From positions 1-64,000 of the forward strand of contig CANRIW010000002.1 of NCBI GenBank assembly GCA_947630785.1: a stretch of 64,000 bases of DNA. The letters run 5' to 3'. The notes under the pieces are model-generated. The model saw only the letters and a program-made list of their open reading frames with translations. It was not told the origin of the DNA and did not search any database. Every line of letters begins with the position of its first letter. Position 1 is the first letter of the stretch. The translations under genes and the position numbers were made by a program. Below, one piece after another: positions 32,253 through 38,864 of the stretch. This DNA comes from an uncultured Oscillospiraceae bacterium (lineage in GTDB: Bacteria > Bacillota > Clostridia > Oscillospirales > Oscillospiraceae).

Positions 32253-33278
32253 TCACCCCCAGCGAATGACGTTGGCCGCCCAGGTGTAGCCGATGCCGGC
32301 GGCGATCATGGAGACGACGGTGCCGTCCTTCACCTGGCCCGAGTCCAGCGCCAGCTTCAGGGACAGGATCTGGTCCACCTGGCCCACATGCCCGTAGCGC
32401 TCCAGGTAGATGGACTGGTCCTCCCGCAGCCCCAGGTCGGCCAGCATGGCCCTGTGGCCGGAGCGCTTCATGTGCAGGATGTCCAGAAAGCCGATGTCCG
32501 CCCGGGTCAGGCCGGACTTGCGGAGGGCCTCGTCGATGCAGTGATACCAGTTCTGCATGGAGGTGGAATTCAGCAGGGCCTTCATCTTCACCCCGTCCAT
32601 CAGGCGGAGCTTGAAGTGCTCGCAGCAGTTGTCCACCCCGGTGGGGTCCAGGATGCCGCCCACGGGACAGCCGGCGGTGTGGACCACGGAGCCGTCGCTC
32701 ATCAGGTGGGTGCCCAGCAGCAGGTTTTTGTCGTACCCCTTCCGCATGAGGATGGCGCCTCCGCCGGCGGAGAGGTTATACATGAAGGACAGGTCGTTGT
32801 CGGTGTAGTCGATCAGGTCGCAGTTGCGGTAGCCGCCGCACACCAGGATGTTGTGGCAGTCGTCGTCGGCGATCAGGATGTCCTTGGCGATCTTCATGGC
32901 GGACACGCAGGTGCAGCAGCGGTTCTGCACGTCGATGCCCCAGGCGTTCCGCGCGCCGATGCGGTCCTGGATGTAGCAGGCGGAGGTGGTCAGGGGGTAC
33001 TCCTTCCACTCCTCCCCGAAGCACAGGATGGCGTCGATGTCCAGCGGATCGACGCCGGTGTTCTTCAGGCAGTCCAGAGCGGCCAGAGCGCCCATCTCCT
33101 GGGTGCCGTCGCAGGGCTCCCTGGAGGGGACGAACTTCTCGATGATGCCCAGCTTGTTGATGACTGCGTCCTCCGACCACCTCCCGTTGGTGGCGGCGGA
33201 GATCTCGGCGGCGGTCATCTTGTTCCGGGGCAGATAGAGCCCCAGACCCACGATGCCGACAGTGGGTTTCTTTTCCAT
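32253..33278 (-). CDS. KAS III / HMG-CoA synthase-like condensing enzyme
   Basis: 341-aa thiolase-fold protein of the 3-oxoacyl-ACP synthase III family, first gene of the catabolic operon. The nucleophile should be Cys121 in DVQNRCCTC, aligned with DVNAACSG of FabH. A histidine lies in DILHMKRSGH where FabH has PHQAN. The asparagine of YGNTSAAS is replaced by His (RYGHVGQVDQ), so the Cys-His-Asn triad is not standard. Linked to an importer, CoA-transferase and hydrolases, it is unlikely to be the fatty-acid FabH; it may condense or cleave an acyl-CoA in the degradation path. Start ATG follows GGAGGAAAG. Confidence 0.82.
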   Translation of the reverse strand: MEKKPTVGIVGLGLYLPRNKMTAAEISAATNGRWSEDAVINKLGIIEKFVPSREPCDGTQEMGALAALDCLKNTGVDPLDIDAILCFGEEWKEYPLTTSACYIQDRIGARNAWGIDVQNRCCTCVSAMKIAKDILIADDDCHNILVCGGYRNCDLIDYTDNDLSFMYNLSAGGGAILMRKGYDKNLLLGTHLMSDGSVVHTAGCPVGGILDPTGVDNCCEHFKLRLMDGVKMKALLNSTSMQNWYHCIDEALRKSGLTRADIGFLDILHMKRSGHRAMLADLGLREDQSIYLERYGHVGQVDQILSLKLALDSGQVKDGTVVSMIAAGIGYTWAANVIRWG

Positions 33279-33628
33279 CTGCTTTCCTCCTTCCGGTTGG
33301 TTTACCCGCTGTAATCAAGTAAAGCGTAAAACTGAATTATCATTCTACTTAATTGGCCGACAGACGCCCCTGAAAGCCAGAAAAACAGCGGGTTAGTAGA
33401 ATAACGGTTCAACTTACAGTATTAGAATACAATAATCATCCAGCCGTGTCAAGCACTATTTGTATAATTGGCAAAAAAATTTTAAATTTAGCGCAACAAT
33501 TTGTTGACAATTTCAAATACAAGCTGTATATTAAAAACAGAATGACGGTTCAAGTAACTGAATAGAGGTTCAGATAAGCGGCGTCACGGGGAGCGCCCGC
33601 CCCGGCCACCGAAAACAAGGAGGTCTCC
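33279..33628. promoter_or_regulatory. divergent AT-rich control region of the catabolic cluster
   Basis: 350 bp without a gene, strikingly AT-rich for this genome, between the KAS III-like operon (minus) and the MaoC gene (plus). It holds the MaoC promoter at 33504-33532 and repeated boxes: AACGGTTCAACTTAC near 33412, GACGGTTCAAGTAAC near 33543 and GAGGTTCAG near 33566, plus TCAAGTAA near 33316. These GGTTCAA repeats look like binding sites for one regulator, perhaps the cluster's TetR protein. I could not place a convincing minus-strand promoter. Confidence 0.55.
33504..33532 (+). promoter_or_regulatory. promoter of the MaoC hydratase gene
   Basis: TTGACA (33504-33509), 17 bp, TATATT (33527-33532). 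Transcription would start near 33539, so two of the GGTTCAA boxes fall just downstream, where a bound repressor would block elongation. Confidence 0.75.
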
Positions 33629-34042
33629 ATGAAAACCATCGACACCATTCAGATCGGCGACAGCGCCTCGTTCACCAAAACGGTGACCGAGAGCGACATC
33701 GCCCTGTACGCGGGCATCAGCGGGGATTTCAACCCCGCCCACATCGACGCCGAGTCGGCAAAGGAGGGGATGTTCGGCCAGCGCATCGCCCACGGGATGC
33801 TCTCCGCCGGCTTCATCTCCAACGTGCTGGGCAATCAGCTCCCCGGCCCCGGGACCATCTATATGGGCCAGGAACTGCGGTTCGTCAAGCCGGTGTTCAT
33901 CGGCGACACGGTCACCGCCACTGTCACGGTGAAGGAGAAGATTCCCGAGAAAAACCGCCTGAAGCTGGACACCGTTGTCACCAACCAGAGGGGCGAGGCC
34001 GTCATCACCGGCGCCGCCACCGTCATGCCGCCCCGGGCGTGA
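33629..34042 (+). CDS. MaoC-family (R)-specific enoyl-CoA hydratase
   Basis: 137-aa hot-dog fold protein of the PhaJ type. The catalytic pair is seen in GISGDFNPAHID (Asp, with His) and the hydratase motif continues in RIAHGMLSAGFIS; the length is typical. It hydrates trans-2-enoyl-CoA to the (R)-3-hydroxyacyl-CoA or the reverse. Divergent from the KAS III/Liv/CoA-transferase operon, it likely handles an acyl-CoA intermediate of that pathway. An AAGGAGG site precedes the ATG, and a strong terminator follows. Confidence 0.9.
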   Translation: MKTIDTIQIGDSASFTKTVTESDIALYAGISGDFNPAHIDAESAKEGMFGQRIAHGMLSAGFISNVLGNQLPGPGTIYMGQELRFVKPVFIGDTVTATVTVKEKIPEKNRLKLDTVVTNQRGEAVITGAATVMPPRA

Positions 34043-34082
34043 CGCGGGTCCATGCGGTTCCCGATATTTTGGCCAAAGTTAA

Positions 34083-34119
34083 AAAAACAGCCGTTTCCAA
34101 TGTGGAAACGGCTGTTTTT
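34083..34119. terminator. bidirectional terminator after maoC and the tRNA genes
   Basis: Stem AAAAACAGCCGTTTCC / GGAAACGGCTGTTTTT with a 5-base loop. It has a T-run on each strand, serving maoC (plus) and the tRNA pair (minus). Confidence 0.9.
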
Positions 34120-34120
34120 A

Positions 34121-34196
<76 letters not shown>

Positions 34197-34201
34197 ATAT
34201 G

Positions 34202-34288
34202 TGGTGCCGGAGACCGGGGTCGAACCGGCACGGGATCTCTCCCACGGGATTTTAAGTCCCGGGCGTCTGCCAATTCCGCCACTCCGGC
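34202..34288 (-). tRNA. tRNA-Leu (TAA)
   Basis: 87 nt with encoded CCA, a long variable arm (class II), anticodon loop ACTTAAAAT and acceptor GCCGGAG / CTCCGGC. It lies 5 bases upstream of the initiator tRNA in the same transcript. Confidence 0.95.
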
Positions 34289-34379
34289 TTATCGGCACTG
34301 TGTTATGATAGCACGTTTCCCCGGCGCTGTCAACCCCCCAGGCGGGAGAACATTTCGCCTTTTTTTGACGGGCCCGCCC

Positions 34380-34408
34380 TTGACGGCGGGGAAAAATCGT
34401 GGCAAACT
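34380..34408 (+). promoter_or_regulatory. promoter of the GreA-type gene
   Basis: TTGACG (34380-34385), 17 bp, CAAACT (34403-34408), 26 bp before the ATG. The -10 is poor, so this is a moderate call. Confidence 0.4.
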
Positions 34409-34433
34409 AAAACCGCGCAAGGAGGAGAGAACT

Positions 34434-34940
34434 ATGGCGACGGAACTGACCAAAAAGGATATCGAGCTGCTGAAGCAGGAGCTGGAGCACCGGCAGACGG
34501 TGCTGCGCCCCCAGCTCATCGAGGCGGTGAAGGAGGCAAGAGGGTTCGGCGACCTGAGCGAGAACTTCGAGTACAAGGCCGCCAAGCGGGAGAAGAACCG
34601 CAACGACAGCCGGTGCCGCTATCTGGAGAACCTGATCAAAAACGCCCGGGTCATCCCGGACAGGCCCGCCCCGGAGGGGGTGGTGTCCCTGTACGACAAG
34701 GTCACCCTGTATGTGGAGGAGGACGACGACACCGTCACCTTCCAGATCGTCACCACCGTGCGGCAGGACGCGCTCAAGGGCCTCATCAGCAAGGAGTCCC
34801 CGGTGGGGAAGGCGGTGCTGGGCCGCCGGGTGGGGGAGAAGGTCACCATCCAGGTGAACGACTCCTACAGCTATGACGCGGTGATCCAGGCGGTGGAGCC
34901 GGGGGAGGACACCGGCGAGGCCCCTCTGCGGGCTTTCTGA
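34434..34940 (+). CDS. greA: GreA/GreB-family transcription elongation factor
   Basis: 168 aa from the ATG at 34434 (GGAGGAG upstream). An N-terminal antiparallel coiled coil carries the tip motif GDLSENFEYKAAKREK with the acidic residues that stimulate transcript cleavage by RNA polymerase. The C-terminal FKBP-like domain includes ISKESPVGKAVLGRRVGEKV. A central stretch (VTLYVEEDDDTVTFQIV) is more divergent than in housekeeping GreA, so this could be a second, GreB-like or Gfh-like paralogue. It is a single-gene unit. Confidence 0.87.
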   Translation: MATELTKKDIELLKQELEHRQTVLRPQLIEAVKEARGFGDLSENFEYKAAKREKNRNDSRCRYLENLIKNARVIPDRPAPEGVVSLYDKVTLYVEEDDDTVTFQIVTTVRQDALKGLISKESPVGKAVLGRRVGEKVTIQVNDSYSYDAVIQAVEPGEDTGEAPLRAF

Positions 34941-34952
34941 GACAGAAGCGTA

Positions 34953-34981
34953 TTTACAAGGCCGCCAAAATCCGGTATACT
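34953..34981 (+). promoter_or_regulatory. promoter of the DUF1576 gene
   Basis: TTTACA (34953-34958), 17 bp, TATACT (34976-34981). The predicted start near 34988 lies after the ATG at 34985, which makes the ATG at 35015 the true start codon. Confidence 0.65.
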
Positions 34982-35014
34982 GGAATGGAGATCAGCCGGA
35001 GAGGGGTGGAGGCC

Positions 35015-36343
35015 ATGGGAAAGACCGTCGTTTCCCGCTATCATCGCGCCATTCTTCCCGGCAGCGCGGCGTTCGGCCTGGCGCTGGTGCTGTTCGGCCT
35101 GACCCAGGCGCCCCCGGCGGAGATCGTGGAGGGGCTGCGGGCCATCGTCCGCTCGGAGGATGTGCTCATCACCGACTACATCGCCGTGGCGGGGGTGGGG
35201 CCCGCCTTCGTCAACGCGGGGCTGGTCACCCTCATCACCGTGGCCGTGCTGAAGCTGGTGGACGACCCCCTGAACGGGGCCACCGTCGTCACCGTGGGGC
35301 TGATGGCGGGGTTCTCCCTGTTCGGAAAGAACATCGCCAACATCTGGCCCATCATCATCGGCACGGGGCTGTACGCGCTGCTGCGGAGGGAGACCTTTGC
35401 CCGCCACGTGAACGTGGCCCTGCGGGCCACCGCCCTGGCGCCGGTGGTCAGCTTCCTGTCGGCGGAGGTGCGGCCGGCGGCCGGCATCATCACCGGGCTT
35501 ATCATCGGGTTCCTCATCCCGCCGGTGGCGGAGCACGCCCACCGGATCCAGAACGGCATGAACCTGTACAGCTTGGGCTTCACCTGCGGGCTCATGGGGA
35601 TGATGCTGGTGCCCGCCTTCAAGGCATTCGGCATGGAGCCCAGCTCTGCTCTGGTGTGGTCTGAGGGCAATGATCTGCTGCTGGGCGCCGCCCTGGGGGC
35701 GCTGTGCCTGTTCTTCGTGGCGGCGGGGCTGGGGCGGAGGCCCCTGGAGACCCTGCGGGCCTACTGGAGACTGCTCCGCACCTCCGGACGCGTCCCCAGC
35801 GACTATGTACGCACCTTCCCGGCGGGGGCGGTGCTGCTGAACATCGGCGTCAACGGGCTCATCGCCGCCGGCTGGATCCTGCTCACCGGGGGAGACCTGA
35901 ACGGCGCCACCATCGGGGCGATCTTCACCGTCATGGGCTTCTCCGCCTACGGGAAGCACCCCTTCAACATCCTGCCCGTGATGGCGGGGGTGCTGCTGGG
36001 CAGCCTCACCAACCACGTGGAGTTCAACGCCCCCGCCCTCCAGCTGGCCGCCCTGTTCGGCACTACCCTGGCTCCCATCGCCGGCACCTTCGGCTGGCCC
36101 TTCGGGATCCTGGCGGGGCTCATCCACTCCTCGGTGGTGCTCCAGGCGGGCCTGCCCCTGGAGGGGATGAACCTCTACAACAACGGCTTCTCCGGCGGCC
36201 TCATCGCCATCGTGCTGTACCCCATCCTCACCGCCCTGGTGAAGCGCCGCCGGCCGGTGCTGGAGGAGGAGGACCTGTTCGCCATGTTCGAGCAGGCGGA
36301 GCCTCAGACGCCCGAGGAGCTGCCGCACGACGGGCATCACTGA
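35015..36343 (+). CDS. DUF1576-family multi-pass membrane protein
   Basis: 442 aa with about 11-12 hydrophobic helices arranged in two similar halves (compare LNGATVVTVGLMAGFSLFGK with LNGATIGAIFTVMGFSAYGK), a repeat suggesting internal duplication as in transporters. The conserved blocks fit DUF1576; no function is established. The tail is acidic and cytoplasmic (EEEDLFAMFEQAEP). The start at 35015 has GAGGGG 8 bases upstream. A flavodiiron protein gene follows after 28 bases, so the two may be one operon. A transport role is a guess from the fold. Confidence 0.8.
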   Translation: MGKTVVSRYHRAILPGSAAFGLALVLFGLTQAPPAEIVEGLRAIVRSEDVLITDYIAVAGVGPAFVNAGLVTLITVAVLKLVDDPLNGATVVTVGLMAGFSLFGKNIANIWPIIIGTGLYALLRRETFARHVNVALRATALAPVVSFLSAEVRPAAGIITGLIIGFLIPPVAEHAHRIQNGMNLYSLGFTCGLMGMMLVPAFKAFGMEPSSALVWSEGNDLLLGAALGALCLFFVAAGLGRRPLETLRAYWRLLRTSGRVPSDYVRTFPAGAVLLNIGVNGLIAAGWILLTGGDLNGATIGAIFTVMGFSAYGKHPFNILPVMAGVLLGSLTNHVEFNAPALQLAALFGTTLAPIAGTFGWPFGILAGLIHSSVVLQAGLPLEGMNLYNNGFSGGLIAIVLYPILTALVKRRRPVLEEEDLFAMFEQAEPQTPEELPHDGHH

Positions 36344-36371
36344 TTTTTATGACCTGAAGGAGGTTTTACCA

Positions 36372-38174
36372 ATGGATATCAAGATCACCGAGACCGTGAA
36401 GTACGCAGGGGTCAACGACCGCCAGATCGACCTGTTCGAGGGGCAGTACGTGGTCCCCAACGGCATGGCCTACAACTCCTACGTGCTCCTGGGGAGCAGG
36501 ACCGCCGTGATGGACACGGTGGACCGGCGCTTCACCCACGAGTGGCTGGACAACGTGGCCAGGGCCCTGGGCGGCCGGAAGCCCGACTACCTGGTGGTCC
36601 AGCACATGGAGCCCGACCACGCCGGCAGCATCGCCGCCTTCGCCAGGGCGTACCCGGAGGCCGTCATCGTGTCCTCCGCCAAGGCGTTCGCCATGATGGG
36701 CCAGTTCTTCGGCAATGACTTCTCCGACCGCCGCCTGGTGGTGGGGGAGGGGGACACCCTGGACCTGGGCGGCCACAGCCTTACCTTCGTCACCGCCCCC
36801 ATGGTCCACTGGCCGGAGGTCATCGTCACCTATGACGCCGCCGATAAGATCCTGTTCTCCGCCGACGGCTTCGGCAAGTTCGGCGCCCTGGACGCGGAGG
36901 AGGACTGGGACTGCGAGGCCCGCCGGTACTATTTCGGCATCGTGGGCAAGTACGGCGCCCAGGTCCAGCGGCTGCTGAAAAAGGCCGCCGGGCTGGACAT
37001 CCGGATCATCTGCCCCACCCACGGCCCCGTGCTGAAGGAGAATCTGGCCCACTATATCAATCTGTACGACACCTGGTCCTCCTACCGGCCCGAGTCCGAG
37101 GGCGTGCTCATCGCCTACACCTCCGTGTACGGCCACACCAAAGACGCGGTGAACCTGCTGGCGGACAAGCTCCGCGCCAAGGGCTGCCCCAAGGTGGTGG
37201 TCACCGACCTGGCCCGGGACGACATGGCCGAGGCGGTGGAGGACGCCTTCCGCTACAACAAGCTGGTGCTGGCCACCACCACCTACAACGCCGACATCTT
37301 CCCCTTCATGCGGACCTTCATCGAGCATCTCACCGAGCGGGCGTACCAGAACCGCACCGTGGCCCTGATGGAGAACGGCTCCTGGGCCCCCCAGGCGGTG
37401 AAGGTGATGCGCTCTATGCTGGAGGGCGGCAAGGACCTGACCTTCACCAACACGGCGGTCCACATCCTCTCCGCCCTGAACGACGGCAGCCGCGCCCAGA
37501 TCGAGGCCCTGGCCGACGAGCTGTGCAGGGACTACATCGCCCGGGGGGAGGAGGCCGCCAACAAGAGCGACATGACCGCTCTGTTCAAGATCGGCTACGG
37601 CCTGTACGTGGTCACCTCCAACGACGGGCAGAAGGACAACGGCCTCATCGTCAACACCGTGACCCAGCTCACCGACAACCCCTACCGGGTGGCGGTGAAC
37701 ATCAACAAGGCCAACTACTCCCACCACGTCATCAAACAGACGGGGGTCATGAATGTGAACTGCCTGTCGGTGGAGGCCCCCTTCAAGGTGTTCGAGACCT
37801 TCGGCTTCCAGAGCGGCCGCGCGGCGGACAAGTTCGCCGGCTGGGAGGGGGAGCTGCCCCGCACCGGCAACGGCCTGGTGATGCTGCCCAGGTACGTCAA
37901 CGCCGTGCTGTCCCTGAAGGTGGAGCAGTACGTGGACCTGGACACCCACGGCATGTTCATCTGCTCGGTGACCGAGGCCCGGGTCCTCTCCGACAAGGAG
38001 ACCATGACCTACACCTACTACCAGAAGAACGTGAAGCCCAGGCCCGACACCGAGGGCAAGAAGGGCTGGGTCTGCAAGGTCTGCGGCTACGTGTACGAGG
38101 GCGACGAGCTGCCCGATGACATCGTCTGCCCCCTGTGCAAGCACGGCGCGGCGGACTTCGAGCGCATCCAGTGA
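36372..38174 (+). CDS. fprA: flavodiiron protein fused to flavin reductase and rubredoxin domains
   Basis: 600-aa oxygen or nitric oxide reductase protecting an anaerobe. Domains in order: metallo-beta-lactamase fold with diiron ligands (HMEPDHAG, MVHWPEV, FSADGFG, CPTHGPV), flavodoxin (YTSVYGHTKDAVNLLA onward, ~250-390), flavin reductase (~400-540, LYVVTSNDGQKDNGLIVNT) and a C-terminal rubredoxin with CKVCGY and CPLCK. All diiron ligands and the four rubredoxin cysteines are present. The last two domains correspond to the separate Hrb protein of acetogens, so this is a one-chain electron path from NAD(P)H to the diiron site. GGAGG lies upstream of the ATG. Confidence 0.94.
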   Translation: MDIKITETVKYAGVNDRQIDLFEGQYVVPNGMAYNSYVLLGSRTAVMDTVDRRFTHEWLDNVARALGGRKPDYLVVQHMEPDHAGSIAAFARAYPEAVIVSSAKAFAMMGQFFGNDFSDRRLVVGEGDTLDLGGHSLTFVTAPMVHWPEVIVTYDAADKILFSADGFGKFGALDAEEDWDCEARRYYFGIVGKYGAQVQRLLKKAAGLDIRIICPTHGPVLKENLAHYINLYDTWSSYRPESEGVLIAYTSVYGHTKDAVNLLADKLRAKGCPKVVVTDLARDDMAEAVEDAFRYNKLVLATTTYNADIFPFMRTFIEHLTERAYQNRTVALMENGSWAPQAVKVMRSMLEGGKDLTFTNTAVHILSALNDGSRAQIEALADELCRDYIARGEEAANKSDMTALFKIGYGLYVVTSNDGQKDNGLIVNTVTQLTDNPYRVAVNINKANYSHHVIKQTGVMNVNCLSVEAPFKVFETFGFQSGRAADKFAGWEGELPRTGNGLVMLPRYVNAVLSLKVEQYVDLDTHGMFICSVTEARVLSDKETMTYTYYQKNVKPRPDTEGKKGWVCKVCGYVYEGDELPDDIVCPLCKHGAADFERIQ

Positions 38175-38238
38175 CCGGACCGGAATGAACTCCCCGCCCA
38201 AAGGGCCGCGGCGGCGGGAACGATACGGAAGAGCGAAC

Positions 38239-38268
38239 GCGGGGGCCTCCCGAAAGGGAGGCCCCCGC
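38239..38268. terminator. GC-rich hairpin between fprA and the HD gene
   Basis: 13-bp stem GCGGGGGCCTCCC / GGGAGGCCCCCGC with a GAAA loop between the convergent stop codons. No clear T-run, but its position fits a bidirectional terminator. Confidence 0.55.
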
Positions 38269-38278
38269 ATTCGGCGTC

Positions 38279-38839
38279 TCAGTCCACCGCGGAGCTGGCC
38301 CGCATGGCCAGGATGGTCTTTTCCATGAGCTCGTCCAGGGTCCAGCCCAGCCGGTCGGCCCCCAGCTGGATGGTGTCTCTGGAGCAGCCGGCGGCGAACT
38401 TTTTGTCCTTGAACTTCTTCTTCACCGACTTGACCTCCAGGTCGTCCACGCTCTTGGAGGGCCGCATGATGGCCACGGCCCCGATGAGGCCGGTGAGCTC
38501 GTCCACGGCGAACAGGACCTTCTCCATTTGGTGGACGGGCTCGATGTCCGCCCCGGTCATGCCCCAGCCGTGGCTGGCGGCGGAGCGGATCAGGGACTCG
38601 TCGATGCCCTCGGCCCGCATGAGCTCCTGGCACTTGACGCAGTGCTCCTCGGGCCAGCGCTCAAAGTCCAGGTCGTGGAGGATGCCCACGGCCTCCCAGT
38701 AGTCCGCCTCCCCGGCGTACCCCTGGTCCACGGCGAACCAGCGCATCACGTCGCCCACGGTGCGGGCGTGTTTGCGGTGAAACTCCCCCTCGTTATAGCG
38801 GCACAGCAGCTCCCATGCCTGCTCCGGTGTCGGGATCAT
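38279..38839 (-). CDS. HD-domain phosphohydrolase
   Basis: 186 aa. The metal-binding HD motif is GILHDLDFE near residue 53, with a first histidine in EFHRKHARTVGDVM and later SHGWG. HD proteins of this size act on nucleotides or small phosphates, sometimes tRNA-related. The substrate is not evident. It is the last gene of a minus-strand run, 25 bases after the transglutaminase-like gene, and may be co-transcribed. Confidence 0.85.
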   Translation of the reverse strand: MIPTPEQAWELLCRYNEGEFHRKHARTVGDVMRWFAVDQGYAGEADYWEAVGILHDLDFERWPEEHCVKCQELMRAEGIDESLIRSAASHGWGMTGADIEPVHQMEKVLFAVDELTGLIGAVAIMRPSKSVDDLEVKSVKKKFKDKKFAAGCSRDTIQLGADRLGWTLDELMEKTILAMRASSAVD

Positions 38840-38864
38840 AGCGATTACCTCCTGTATGATGATC

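Noticed and set aside
34871-36340. 489-codon minus-strand open frame
   Set aside because: Antisense to the DUF1576 gene; composition is an artefact of high GC.
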